Shown here in pieces: positions 1-8,526 of a stretch of DNA of 64,000 nucleotides. Under the pieces are notes generated by a model, which had not been told where the DNA came from, made no database searches, and was given only the letters and a program-made list of their open reading frames with translations. The DNA is from Balneola sp. (GTDB lineage: Bacteria > Bacteroidota > Rhodothermia > Balneolales > Balneolaceae): NCBI GenBank assembly GCA_017640785.1, contig JAEPPZ010000011.1:105691-169690 (forward strand), in the 5' to 3' direction. Position numbers and translations under genes: made by a program. The first letter of the stretch is position 1, and each line of letters begins with the position of its first letter.

Positions 1-75
1 ATATCTTTCACTGCTAGCGAAAGAGAATGATTATTTGGGTTAACTGATTCTGTACTCATAATATATCTATATAGG

Positions 76-531
76 TTATTTTTTGATTGCAGATTCATAC
101 TTATCGATCCAGTCCTGAACCGACATCTTTTGCACTAATTCTGCAATTAATTCATAAGGAATTTGATCTGGTTTTTTGAAACGGATACAGCTCTTTCCCA
201 TATCAAGTTTCGTTTTTACATGATTGGGATATTCTGAAGTAAACCAATTCAACAGTTTTTCATCAGAATAAATACCCATATGATATAGCCCGATAAAGTT
301 CTTTTGCGAAGCAATACTTAAAAATGGAAGTGGCAATTCAGGAGAACAATGATAACCGTCCGGATAAATGGAAAGAGGAACTACATAGCCGATCATTCCA
401 TAGCTCATGGTTTCCTCAAAGCCTTCGGGAAGATTATCATTTATGGTTTTACGGAGTTTTTTCATCGCCGAAACCCGTTCTTCGGGAAGTTCTGAGATGT
501 ATTCGTCAGGGGAAGTTGCTTTGCTTTGCAT
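76..531 (-). CDS. DUF1801 (YdhG-like) protein
   Basis: A 151-residue soluble protein that resembles the DUF1801/YdhG family, small alpha-beta proteins of unknown biochemical role. The family pattern is visible: an N-terminal helix with SPDEYISELPEE, the segment EGFEETMSYGMIGYVVPL, and a C-terminal half with KNFIGLYHMG and GKSCIRFKKPDQIP. No signal peptide or membrane segment is present. It starts at ATG 531 and is the last gene of a minus-strand run, 12 bases after the DUF4199 gene, so co-transcription is likely. The family call is fairly safe; the function is unknown. Confidence 0.8.
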   Translation of the reverse strand: MQSKATSPDEYISELPEERVSAMKKLRKTINDNLPEGFEETMSYGMIGYVVPLSIYPDGYHCSPELPLPFLSIASQKNFIGLYHMGIYSDEKLLNWFTSEYPNHVKTKLDMGKSCIRFKKPDQIPYELIAELVQKMSVQDWIDKYESAIKK

Positions 532-543
532 GATAAAATACTT

Positions 544-1095
544 TTAAGCGGTTGTTTCTTCTTTTTGGGAAGAGAGGAAATTTTGATTTCTAAAAAGTGC
601 CGCACTGATCAGTGATAGTAGTAATCCAACCGGAAATATTTCAGTAAATGTAAGAGGAAGTCTGTACCAGGGATTATCATATTTTCTTTCCATTTCTTCC
701 ATTTGCTCAATAGTTGCTTCCAGTTCTTGAGCTGATGCTCCTGACTCTCTGGCACTATTAATAATAGAATCAGTGTATTCACTAATGAACTCATAATCAG
801 TCAGATAAAGATTGATTTCCCAAACAATGACATACACGACACCTGCCATCAATGAAATTCCCAGGCCTATCTTTAAAGCGGTACCGAATTTTATAATGCC
901 ACCAAGATCTTCATCTCTGTATTTCTTGGTCGCGACAAAGATCATAGAAAAACCGATAAGCATGATGGAGTAGCCAAGGGCTTCGGAAGAAAAGAAAGCG
1001 TTGCCTCCATATTTGGCTACATAGATTCCCAGAGTCATGCTAAGAATGATAACTGCTCCGGTGATGGAACCATAAACAAGGATGATTTTTTTCAT
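544..1095 (-). CDS. DUF4199 integral membrane protein
   Basis: A 183-residue protein with four hydrophobic segments: near residues 4-26, 38-55, 75-95 and a last one around 150-170. A soluble, charged loop rich in Glu (ESGASAQELEATIEQMEEMERK) lies before the last segment. This layout matches DUF4199, an inner-membrane family common in Bacteroidota and of unknown function. A membrane-anchored LuxR-type regulator lies upstream on the same strand, a pairing often seen in this phylum, which suggests a shared role in envelope sensing (inference). Confidence 0.8.
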   Translation of the reverse strand: MKKIILVYGSITGAVIILSMTLGIYVAKYGGNAFFSSEALGYSIMLIGFSMIFVATKKYRDEDLGGIIKFGTALKIGLGISLMAGVVYVIVWEINLYLTDYEFISEYTDSIINSARESGASAQELEATIEQMEEMERKYDNPWYRLPLTFTEIFPVGLLLSLISAALFRNQNFLSSQKEETTA

Positions 1096-1207
1096 AATGT
1101 GATTAGTTGGAGTTAATGTACACCAAAAGAGTAAGCAATTAACAGAAAACGGTAATCACCCGAAAGTATGATTTTGCAAAAATCGTAGGAATGGGTGAGC
1201 TATCTAT

Positions 1208-1236
1208 CGTCATCTTGAACTTGTTTCAGGATCTTA
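1208..1236. repeat. GTCATCcTGAAC hairpin repeat, copy 1
   Basis: A short imperfect hairpin with arms around cttgaac and gtttcagg followed by atctta. Near-identical copies lie at 10924-10951 and 63758-63786, and a variant with a longer GC-rich stem lies at 41521-41557. All copies are intergenic. Its function is unknown; it is one of several dispersed palindromic families in this window. Confidence 0.7.
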
Positions 1237-1291
1237 TGAAGGGGCTTTGATTTATATCTATGCTTAGATAAGTTTTAAAAACCTCACAAAG

Positions 1292-1320
1292 ATTCCGATC
1301 CGCCAGCTGGCGGACGGAAT
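1292..1320. repeat. Intergenic palindrome between LuxR and DUF4199 genes
   Basis: A near-perfect inverted repeat: attccg, one base, tccgcca, centre GC, tggcgga, one base, cggaat. The inner 16 bases, 1299-1314, are a perfect palindrome. It lies 10 bases past the end of the LuxR-type gene. There is no clear T-tract in either direction, so it is more likely a REP-like repeat than a terminator. The related GC-rich stem occurs at 41530. Confidence 0.65.
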
Positions 1321-1329
1321 GACCCAAAA

Positions 1330-1749
1330 TCACTCAATAATCTTCAAAGACTTCGCTTTTTCTACCGCTTGGGTTCGGCGTTTTACGTCCAGTTTTTCGT
1401 AGAGATGAGAGAGATGGGTTTTGGTTGTGTTTACAGAGACAAAGAGTTTGTCGGAGATCTGCTTATTAGATAATCCTTGAGCAACCAATTCCAATACTTC
1501 CAGTTCCCGCTCGCTGATCTTTAAATAGCGGATGGCTTTTTCATTTTGCTCAAAAGGTGGAGGTTCTATTTTAGTTTGATTGGTCAGCTTTTTCCCGGCC
1601 CACAATCCAAGTCCTGTAAAGATAATTGCAATCAGAAAAACGAAAACTTCGGTAGAAAGTTCATGTACAAAATACCGATACTCGAAATACTCCAACAAGA
1701 AAACAAGTACTGCTAATGAAAGACCATATATGAGGATGGTTTTTTTCAA
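1330..1749 (-). CDS. Membrane-anchored LuxR-type transcriptional regulator
   Basis: Two hydrophobic segments in the first ~60 residues are followed by a short linker and a C-terminal LuxR-type helix-turn-helix. The recognition region reads ISERELEVLELVAQGLSNKQI and then VSVNTTKTHLSHLYEKLDV, the GerE/LuxR signature. No receiver domain is present, so the signal is probably sensed by the membrane part (inference). There is no ATG: the longest frame opens at TTG 1758, and a second TTG at 1749 gives MKKTILIYG, which I prefer because it starts at the first membrane helix. Its 5' end abuts the stop codon of the small membrane-protein gene upstream, so translation may be coupled. Confidence 0.8.
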   Translation of the reverse strand: MKKTILIYGLSLAVLVFLLEYFEYRYFVHELSTEVFVFLIAIIFTGLGLWAGKKLTNQTKIEPPPFEQNEKAIRYLKISERELEVLELVAQGLSNKQISDKLFVSVNTTKTHLSHLYEKLDVKRRTQAVEKAKSLKIIE

Positions 1750-1750
1750 G

Positions 1751-2197
1751 TCAAACAAAAAAAGCTTTATAAATAATTATAGAGAGTAGTATCAATAGTT
1801 CAAATATTAATAAATAGTCAACAGTTTTTTCTCTAATTGCCCTAAGTTTGAACTCTGTAACACCCTTCATTTTAAAGTTATCTCTTTCCTCTTCTGACAT
1901 ATTTCTAAAATCTTCAATTTGAAGTTTTCCGAGTTCAAAATAAGTGTCTCTGACACTTTTGAAATTGAATAAGATTAAGATAATAGAAAGTACGCAGTAT
2001 GATATTACACCAAAAGCTACAAATCTTAGAAAATCATTTGTTTCGAGTATTTCTAGAGAAAAAAGAGCGATTATGATACCATTAACAGTAAGCTCAGATG
2101 CCCAATATGAAGTACTGCTACTAAACCTCAAATCATTATAGCGTTCTTGTTGAGCTTGTAGTTTTTCCTTAATGTCAAGATCCATTTCTTCACTCAT
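1751..2197 (-). CDS. Small membrane protein of unknown function
   Basis: A 148-residue protein that I do not recognise. It has a charged, Gln/Arg-rich N-terminus, two adjacent hydrophobic segments near residues 32-50 and 57-78, a charged middle (LGKLQIEDFRNMSEEERDNFK) and a C-terminal hydrophobic helix ending YKAFFV. Its ATG overlaps the stop codon of the aminopeptidase gene (ATGA, 2194-2197), and its own stop falls on the start region of the LuxR-type gene. It looks more AT-rich than both neighbours, which may mean it was inserted between them (inference). Confidence 0.65.
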   Translation of the reverse strand: MSEEMDLDIKEKLQAQQERYNDLRFSSSTSYWASELTVNGIIIALFSLEILETNDFLRFVAFGVISYCVLSIILILFNFKSVRDTYFELGKLQIEDFRNMSEEERDNFKMKGVTEFKLRAIREKTVDYLLIFELLILLSIIIYKAFFV

Positions 2198-3297
2198 TTC
2201 AATAACTCTTCCGGATTCAATCCCTTTAAATCATCTGTTACATATTTTCTTCCTTTACGGATGAGTTCTCCATCTAGAAATACATCGGCGCCAATACAAA
2301 CCAGATCCCAATGAATATTGCTGGAATTTCCATTTGGTGCGATCTCATAATCTTTGCCAAGCGTTAAATGATTGGAACCATAGATCTTTTCATCAAATAG
2401 AATATCGTACATAGGTTTTTCGATCACCGGATTGGTTCCAAAGCTGAATTCCCCAAATCGACGAGCGCCTTCATCAGTATCCAAAATATCTTTCAATGCA
2501 TCATTGTTGGATGAATCAAAATCCACAACCACACCGTTTTCTACAACCAGTTTCACAAACTCGAACGGCTTTCCCTGATATACTGATGGAGCATAGGTAA
2601 TGTGACCATTTACAGAATCAAGGATCGGTGAAGTAAAGATCTCTCCATCAGGAATGTTGTGAGCACCAAAGCAAGGAACCCAATTCTGTCCTTTTACCGA
2701 AAACTTGATATCTGTTCCCTCGCCTTTCAAATTAATTTCATCAGTGGCACGTAATCTTTTTTCCAAAGGCTCCATAGCTGATTTCAGCTTGGCATAATCA
2801 ACTAAACAAGCATCATAATAAAATTTGGTAAACTCACGGGTTGGGAGTTTGGCATTCATCGCAAAAGCCGGAGATGGATAACGCATGATACACCACTTGG
2901 TGTTATTCACTCTTTCATCAAAATGAACAGGCTTAAGGAAGTTTTCTGAATATGCTTTGTTTGCGTCTTTACTTGCCTGTGAGTTCTCATAGATATTTTC
3001 AGAAGCACGAATTCCGATAAAAATATCCATCTGCTTCATAAGTGGGAGTTGATCCACAGAAGCCTGATTCTGCCAAAAACCGGTGTCGCCTTTCTCAACT
3101 AACAAACGCTGCGTTTCTGTGTCTTCGATCTGTACAAAGGGATGCGAACCTTTATCACGGATCTGTTCCACCAAAGCTCTTAACAAATTAATTCCGTTTA
3201 AGCCGATGAGTTGAACCATTACATTCTCACCTTTCTGAAGTTGAGTGCTGTGTTCAAGAATAAGCGTTGCGAGGTCCTGGTCTTTTTGTGAAATCAA
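2194..3297 (-). CDS. M29 family aminopeptidase (AmpS/AmpT-like)
   Basis: A 367-residue cytoplasmic protein matching peptidase family M29, co-catalytic metal aminopeptidases with broad N-terminal specificity. Characteristic stretches are visible: LATLILEHSTQLQKGENVMV at the N-terminus, a central LKGEGTDIKFSVKGQNW, DGEIFTSPILDSVNG, and the C-terminal NIHWDLVCIGADVFLDGE, which carries the family's late metal-ligand region. There is no signal peptide. It is 120 bases downstream of the ABC ATPase gene and is translationally coupled to the next gene. Length is slightly short compared with the ~410-residue members, but start and end motifs are both present. Confidence 0.85.
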   Translation of the reverse strand: MISQKDQDLATLILEHSTQLQKGENVMVQLIGLNGINLLRALVEQIRDKGSHPFVQIEDTETQRLLVEKGDTGFWQNQASVDQLPLMKQMDIFIGIRASENIYENSQASKDANKAYSENFLKPVHFDERVNNTKWCIMRYPSPAFAMNAKLPTREFTKFYYDACLVDYAKLKSAMEPLEKRLRATDEINLKGEGTDIKFSVKGQNWVPCFGAHNIPDGEIFTSPILDSVNGHITYAPSVYQGKPFEFVKLVVENGVVVDFDSSNNDALKDILDTDEGARRFGEFSFGTNPVIEKPMYDILFDEKIYGSNHLTLGKDYEIAPNGNSSNIHWDLVCIGADVFLDGELIRKGRKYVTDDLKGLNPEELLK

Positions 3298-3417
3298 AGC
3301 GGAAGTTATTAGTGATTAGATTTTAGTTAATAGTTGAACTTAGTTAGTTTCAGAGTCAAAGTCATGTAAACCAAATCTGGCTCGCTAAAAGTTAATGCAA
3401 AAACCATTAACAAATAA

Positions 3418-4035
3418 CTAATAACCAAGAGCCAATACTTCGTCACAAAGAGCAATTTCATCAGGATCATTGGAAGCCAGAAAGACCAGGCAACCTTTTT
3501 CTTTTTGTTCTTGAAGTAAACGCTGAACCAAAGCATGTCCGTTTGAATCCAGATTAGAGCCGGGTTCATCCCAAAACAACACTTCAGGATCTCGGATCAG
3601 GGAAGAAGCCAGCTTCACACGCTGTTGTTGTCCCGTAGAAAGAGATTTGTACAACTTGTTTTTAAGGGATTGGGTTTCTGTTTTGCTGAGTAATTGCTGA
3701 ATGTCCGATTCGTTCAGATGTTGCTGACTTACTTCAGAAAGGAATTCCAGATTTTCGAGAACAGTAAGTTCTTCATACAAAGAGATATACGGAGCAGCAT
3801 AACCGATGTGATCTTTAAGTTCGGTTTGGGATAGCAGGTCGCCGTTCAGTTTCCACTCAATGGTTCCTGAGTTAGGTCTGAGTAATCCTGCCAGACATTT
3901 CATCAAGGTGGATTTTCCACTTCCATTTGAGCCTGAAATACCCAAAATCCCGGAATTATGCCCGAATTGAACATCCTCAAAAACCGTTTTCCGATTATAT
4001 TTTTTGGTAAGACCTGTGACCGAAAGTGAAATCAT
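3418..4035 (-). CDS. ABC transporter ATP-binding protein (CcmA-like)
   Basis: A 205-residue ATPase subunit. Walker A is GSNGSGKS at residues 35-42, the signature LSTGQQQRVKLA lies near residue 133, and Walker B is VLFWDEP near 152, followed by the D-loop SNLD. The H-loop is unusual: the switch position reads LASNDPDEI, with Asn-Asp where most ABC ATPases have a His. The size and the short sequence resemble CcmA, the haem-export ATPase of cytochrome c maturation. No permease gene is adjacent (a LuxR/peptidase run lies downstream and a divergent gene upstream), so the transport partner must be elsewhere. Confidence 0.8.
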   Translation of the reverse strand: MISLSVTGLTKKYNRKTVFEDVQFGHNSGILGISGSNGSGKSTLMKCLAGLLRPNSGTIEWKLNGDLLSQTELKDHIGYAAPYISLYEELTVLENLEFLSEVSQQHLNESDIQQLLSKTETQSLKNKLYKSLSTGQQQRVKLASSLIRDPEVLFWDEPGSNLDSNGHALVQRLLQEQKEKGCLVFLASNDPDEIALCDEVLALGY

Positions 4036-4143
4036 GCGCTAAAGGTAGAAAGTATAATGCAAAAATATACTATGATGGAAAGATTCGTGTTGTAATGCCA
4101 CTTTCTAGGCTTTATTTTCGTTCACCAAAATCATCTTACTTCC

Positions 4144-5808
4144 ATGCAAAAGGTCATTGACCAAATTACCGATAAATTTATAGGACAGATCGGAACAGAG
4201 CGTCCGTTTTACTCACCTCAACAACTATTGAAGGCAGAAATACCTGTCTACATTGTAGAAAGAATTCGCCTTTTACTTGAAGACAAAGTGCTGTCAGATC
4301 TTAAAAAGACAGATTCTGTTTGGGTGGATACGGAAAATAAGTTGTTCGTTAGTGCTCAAAACGATTTTGAAAATGCGGCCATAAGCTGCTCCGTTATACC
4401 GCACCAAAAGTTGTATGATATTCTACATGCTACGGTTAGCGATATAGTTTCTGTTCTTGTTGAACCTCGAAAGAACATCGCTCCTTATATTTTTCGGGAA
4501 GAAACTGTGCTTTCGTTTGAGGAAGTAAGTAAGCGTTGTGCCAGACTGATGGTTTACAAACATTTCGGAACTGCGATTCCTCTTTATATGAAGAAAAGAG
4601 AGCTGGATGAATTGACTATAGAACGCTGCCAAAGTCTGGTTTCAAATTTAGATGCCAGAATCGTATCTGATTATACCGCCGAAAACTGGTCTCAAAAACT
4701 GGAAATGCTTTTTTCTCTTTGTGGAGGAAAACTCGCTCCGGAGCTTTTACAAAGATTCTTCAGAGATAAAGGTTTCGATAACACCGCTGAAATTTTCTCT
4801 TCTATTGATGTAGCCGTTACGCAAAGTACCTTTATCGAAATGCTTTCGACTGAGAATTTCAAAATGGAATTGATAAAAGAGCAGGAAAGTGAGACTAAGC
4901 CAGTATCGGAACCGGTAAAACCGGCTGAAGAAGCAAAGGAAGAAATTCCGGAAGAGGCAGAAAAAGAAGAAAATTTAGCAAGCTTGTTTCAGTCAGAAGC
5001 TGTAGAGCCGGATATCAACGAGATTCTTGGAGATATTGAACAGGAAGAAACTCTGGTATTCGACAATGTGGATGATTCGGAATCTTTGAATAATATTTTC
5101 TTAAGTGAAGATGAAAATGCAGAAGAAGAAGAAGAAGAAGAAGAAGAGCATTCCGAACCGATCAGTAATCAAAAAGAAGAAAATCAGGCATTCAAATCCA
5201 ACCTGACCTCTATTTTGGATCAAGCTAAGGATTCTTATGAAGGAGTAGTTCAGGGCGATGAAGAATTTGAAAGTGAGTTGATAGAGGAAGACGATCTTAT
5301 TCAAGATGCTTTCCAACCCGACGAAGAAACAAAAGATCCGATTCTGGAAGAATATATTGGTTCTGAAGAAGAGGAAAACTCAGAAGATGAAGAAGAAAAG
5401 CCGATGTGGGCTCAGTTTTTGAGTGAAGATCAGATGGAAGTGATGATGGCTTCAAGAGAAGAAGAGGAAGAACCTGAATCTGAACCCACGTTCAATACAC
5501 TGCTCGTTGAAGATGAAGACGATGAGATTTTTGTAGAAGAAGAGGCAATTGAAGACAGTTCAGCCACTATGGAATTGAATGAGTATCTTATGGACAGCGA
5601 GGAACGTTGGGTAAGCGATGTATTTTCCGGAAAACAGAAAGCATACGACCGGGGAATCAATGAGCTGGGACAATTTGATAATTGGAACGAAGCCTCTGTA
5701 TTTTTACAACAAGAAATTTTCAGCAAACAAAAAGTAGATATGTTCTCGGAAGAGGCCATCGAATTTATTGATACGTTGCAATCCTATTTTAAAGAGTATA
5801 AATCCTGA
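4144..5808 (+). CDS. Glu-rich protein with conserved ends, unknown function
   Basis: A 554-residue protein in three parts. Residues 1-240 look like a folded alpha-beta or helical domain. Residues ~245-510 are an extremely acidic, low-complexity stretch with runs of Glu, including a GAA microsatellite near 5121-5146. The last ~65 residues (SDVFSGKQKAYDRGINELGQ onwards) look folded again and end in FIDTLQSYFKEYKS. There is no signal peptide or membrane helix. It ends 10 bases before the acyl-CoA carboxylase gene on the same strand, so the two are probably one transcript. I do not recognise a family. Confidence 0.8.
   Translation: MQKVIDQITDKFIGQIGTERPFYSPQQLLKAEIPVYIVERIRLLLEDKVLSDLKKTDSVWVDTENKLFVSAQNDFENAAISCSVIPHQKLYDILHATVSDIVSVLVEPRKNIAPYIFREETVLSFEEVSKRCARLMVYKHFGTAIPLYMKKRELDELTIERCQSLVSNLDARIVSDYTAENWSQKLEMLFSLCGGKLAPELLQRFFRDKGFDNTAEIFSSIDVAVTQSTFIEMLSTENFKMELIKEQESETKPVSEPVKPAEEAKEEIPEEAEKEENLASLFQSEAVEPDINEILGDIEQEETLVFDNVDDSESLNNIFLSEDENAEEEEEEEEEHSEPISNQKEENQAFKSNLTSILDQAKDSYEGVVQGDEEFESELIEEDDLIQDAFQPDEETKDPILEEYIGSEEEENSEDEEEKPMWAQFLSEDQMEVMMASREEEEEPESEPTFNTLLVEDEDDEIFVEEEAIEDSSATMELNEYLMDSEERWVSDVFSGKQKAYDRGINELGQFDNWNEASVFLQQEIFSKQKVDMFSEEAIEFIDTLQSYFKEYKS
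5121..5148 (+). repeat. GAA trinucleotide microsatellite inside the Glu-rich gene
   Basis: About nine consecutive GAA codons encode a poly-Glu run in the acidic middle of the protein. Slippage here would change length by whole codons and keep the frame, so it may vary between strains without breaking the gene. Confidence 0.8.
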
Positions 5809-5818
5809 TTAACTAACT

Positions 5819-7369
5819 ATGGAAAAGAACGAAAAAGTAGAACGTCTTGAAAAACTACGTGAGCAATCGAAACTGGGTGGTGGAAAAGCCCGCATCGAAA
5901 AGCAACACGAGAAAGGAAAACTTACTGCAAGAGAACGCATCGACCTGCTTCTCGATAAAGGTTCGTTCGATGAAATAGATGCTTTTGTAACGCACCGTAG
6001 CACCGCTTTTGGTCTGGATGAGCAACGATTTCTGGGAGACGGTGTTGTAACCGGTCACGGAAAGATCCACGGCAAGCCGGTGTATGTATTCAGTCAGGAT
6101 TTTACGGTATTTGGTGGTTCTCTTTCCGAAACACATGCTGAGAAAATTTGTAAAGTGATGGATCTGGCGCTCAAGAACGGCGTTCCAGTAATCGGTTTGA
6201 ATGATTCAGGCGGAGCAAGAATTCAGGAAGGCGTTTCTTCACTCGGCGGTTATGCAGAAGTATTCTGGAGAAATAGTATGGCTTCCGGTGTGATTCCTCA
6301 GATCTCTGCGATCATGGGACCATGTGCAGGAGGAGCGGTTTACAGTCCGGCGCTTACGGATTTCATTTACATGGTAGAAAATACCAGTTATATGTTCGTG
6401 ACAGGCCCAAATGTGGTAAAAACTGTTACGCATGAAGAAGTAACTTCGGAAGAACTGGGTGGGGCAATGACGCACAACTCAAAATCAGGTGTGGCACATT
6501 TTGCAACTCCTAATGACGCGGTTTGTTTACAGGATATCCGAACGTTGATGTCGTATATCCCGCAAAACTGCGAAGAGAAAGTGCCGATGATCGAATCCAA
6601 AGAACCGGATTCTGCCAAAGCAAAAGCACTGCATGATATTGTGCCGTTGAATCCAAACAAACCTTACGATATCAAAGATGTGATCGAAGGAATTGTTGAT
6701 AAAGAGAGTTTCTACGAAGTACACAAAGAATATGCTGAAAATATCGTAGTTGGTTTTGCCCGTTTGGGTGGTAGAAGCATCGGAATTGTAGCGAATCAAC
6801 CGCTTGCGATGGCAGGTGTGTTGGATATCAATTCTTCCAAAAAAGGGGCGCGATTTGTTCGTTTCTGTGATGCGTTCAATATTCCGTTGGTGGTATTTGA
6901 AGATGTTCCGGGATTCTTACCGGGCACCGATCAGGAATGGGGTGGAATTATCAAAGACGGTGCAAAACTACTGTATGCGTTCTGTGAAGCAACGGTTCCG
7001 AAAATGACGGTAATTACGCGTAAAGCATATGGCGGTGCATATGATGTGATGAACTCCAAGCATATCCGTGCCGACTACAACGTAGCATGGCCAACTTCTG
7101 AAATCGCAGTAATGGGAAGTAAAGGAGCGGTTGAGATCATTTTCCGAAGAGAAATTGCAAAAGCCGGCGATCCTGAAGCCAAGCAAAAAGAACTGGAAGC
7201 ACAATATGCTGAAGAGTTTGCACATCCGTACCGAGCAGCAGCCCGAGGATTTATTGACGATGTGATCAAGCCGGAAGAAACCCGATCCAAACTGATCAAA
7301 GCTCTGGAAGTTTCACAAAACAAAGTGGATACCGTGCCGAAGAAGAAGCATGATAATTTGCCGTTGTAG
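5819..7369 (+). CDS. pccB: Acyl-CoA carboxylase carboxyltransferase (beta) subunit, PccB type
   Basis: A 516-residue biotin-dependent carboxyltransferase subunit, most like propionyl-CoA carboxylase beta. It transfers carboxyl from carboxybiotin to an acyl-CoA, typically propionyl-CoA to methylmalonyl-CoA. Visible are the N-terminal [20 protein letters not shown], the oxyanion-hole glycine motifs GARIQEG and [13 protein letters not shown], and the C-terminal crotonase half with [17 protein letters not shown] and AYGGAYDVM. Length is normal for the family. The biotin carboxylase and carrier subunits are not in this window. Substrate preference is inferred from overall likeness and not from a tested residue. 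Confidence 0.93.
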   Translation: MEKNEKVERLEKLREQSKLGGGKARIEKQHEKGKLTARERIDLLLDKGSFDEIDAFVTHRSTAFGLDEQRFLGDGVVTGHGKIHGKPVYVFSQDFTVFGGSLSETHAEKICKVMDLALKNGVPVIGLNDSGGARIQEGVSSLGGYAEVFWRNSMASGVIPQISAIMGPCAGGAVYSPALTDFIYMVENTSYMFVTGPNVVKTVTHEEVTSEELGGAMTHNSKSGVAHFATPNDAVCLQDIRTLMSYIPQNCEEKVPMIESKEPDSAKAKALHDIVPLNPNKPYDIKDVIEGIVDKESFYEVHKEYAENIVVGFARLGGRSIGIVANQPLAMAGVLDINSSKKGARFVRFCDAFNIPLVVFEDVPGFLPGTDQEWGGIIKDGAKLLYAFCEATVPKMTVITRKAYGGAYDVMNSKHIRADYNVAWPTSEIAVMGSKGAVEIIFRREIAKAGDPEAKQKELEAQYAEEFAHPYRAAARGFIDDVIKPEETRSKLIKALEVSQNKVDTVPKKKHDNLPL

Positions 7370-7403
7370 GTGAAAGGTGAAAGGTGAAAGGTGAAAGGTG
7401 AAA
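7369..7403. repeat. Heptamer tandem repeat, 5 x GGTGAAA
   Basis: Five perfect tandem copies of ggtgaaa begin on the last base of the stop codon of the acyl-CoA carboxylase gene. A second five-copy heptamer array of different sequence lies at 16512-16546, also immediately beside a stop codon. Confidence 0.9.
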
Positions 7404-7448
7404 TGGTCATCCCTCGGCGAATGCCAGGGATCTGGATTTTGAAAAATT

Positions 7449-7500
7449 GCTAATTAGCATTTTTAACTAGTTTCAACGATGCTACCGGAATGAGTAATGA
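7449..7500 (+). repeat. Spacer repeat upstream of the RES gene
   Basis: About 52 bases that align with 8420-8471 at roughly three in four positions, with shared blocks aattagcat, agtttca, cgatg and ccg(g)aa. One copy precedes the RES gene and the other precedes the next orphan gene, in the same orientation. This suggests that the accessory genes arrived with, or next to, a common spacer element. Confidence 0.55.
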
Positions 7501-7553
7501 AAATCCTAGCTTAGGTATTAGTATATTATGTGGCAACTCTTAATTCTAATAAT

Positions 7554-8327
7554 ATGTCGAATTTTACAAGTTGGGATGCATATCAAATTTTTGAGAGAAA
7601 AGTATTAAAGAGTAGTAGATTCATATTTGATGAGAGGACTCAATTTTTTTTAGATACCGTAATTGCTACAGCTAAGAATAGAACAAAAAGTATTAAGAAG
7701 GATTCAATACTTTGGCGCGCACAAAATGGTCATGATTACCGTCCCTTAGAAATTCAAGGAGAGGAAGACTCCATTGAAATTCCAGCACCATTCCTACCAG
7801 AAAGAATGTATCCGTTTAAAGATAAAGCAAGTGAAGGAAGAGTTAATCCTAAGGGAATCCCTTCCTTGTACCTAAGTACAGATTACAAAACATGTATGGC
7901 AGAATTAAGACCTTGGAAACATTCACTTATTTCAGTTGGTGAGTTCAGGATGAATAGAGAGCTTAAAATTATTGACTGTTCTATCAATCACAAAAAACCA
8001 ATATACTTTCTGGATCCCCCCCAAGATCAAAATAGTATAAATAATGCCGTATGGTCCCACATTGACCATGCATTTTCAATTCCAGTTCAAAGAGATGAAT
8101 TTGAAGCTAGGTATGCCCCAACTCAAATTATTTCTGAGTTATTTAAACAAGAAGGATTTGACGGGATTATGTATAAGAGCCATTTAGAAGAAGGCCATAA
8201 TGTTGCCCTCTTCGATTTCGATGATGCAACAATCGTTCGTTGTAATTTATATAATCTCAAAAATGTTAATTATGAGTTCGATTTTGTAGGGGGAACATAC
8301 AAAGCCAGAAGAATAAAGAATAAATAG
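7554..8327 (+). CDS. RES-domain protein (NAD+-degrading toxin-like)
   Basis: About 257 residues from ATG 7554; a GTG at 7530 in frame would add eight residues but has no better support. The RES family pattern is clear: LWRAQNG near residue 57, then NPKGIPSLYLSTDYKTCMAE with the conserved Arg/Glu region, and a C-terminal YAPTQIISELFKQEGFDGI followed by YKSHLEEGHNVALF, which carries the conserved Ser. RES proteins are known as NAD+ phosphorylase toxins, normally paired with a Xre/MbcA antitoxin. No Xre-type gene is adjacent here, and the protein is longer than typical ~150-230 residue RES toxins, so it may be a solitary RES protein. Confidence 0.8.
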   Translation: MSNFTSWDAYQIFERKVLKSSRFIFDERTQFFLDTVIATAKNRTKSIKKDSILWRAQNGHDYRPLEIQGEEDSIEIPAPFLPERMYPFKDKASEGRVNPKGIPSLYLSTDYKTCMAELRPWKHSLISVGEFRMNRELKIIDCSINHKKPIYFLDPPQDQNSINNAVWSHIDHAFSIPVQRDEFEARYAPTQIISELFKQEGFDGIMYKSHLEEGHNVALFDFDDATIVRCNLYNLKNVNYEFDFVGGTYKARRIKNK

Positions 8328-8330
8328 TCT

Positions 8331-8382
8331 TAACCTCTCTCCCAAGCACCTGCTTGGGAGAAACGAACGGAGCACCTGCTCC
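8331..8382. repeat. Twin hairpins downstream of the RES gene
   Basis: Two perfect hairpins sit back to back: ctcccaagca/tgcttgggag at 8339-8360 and ggagca/tgctcc at 8369-8382. Both close on the same dinucleotide loop CC inside gcaCCtgc. A shortened copy of the same motif lies at 9553-9585 after the next gene. No T-tract follows, so I do not call a terminator with confidence. Confidence 0.7.
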
Positions 8383-8419
8383 GAGTGATTGTTTCTGCTA
8401 ACGCCACTAATCCAATTTT

Positions 8420-8471
8420 TCAATTAGCATGTTTACGAAGTTTCAGCGATGTTATCCGAACGAATAAGAAA
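8420..8471 (+). repeat. Spacer repeat upstream of the AT-rich orphan gene
   Basis: Imperfect second copy of the 7449-7500 sequence, lying 55 bases before the orphan gene. It is immediately followed by a short inverted repeat of the form ttatccgaa...ttcggataa (8453-8488). Confidence 0.55.
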
Positions 8472-8526
8472 TTTTTTATTCGGATAATAATATTTCATAC
8501 AACAGATAAAATCTTAGGACTTAGCT

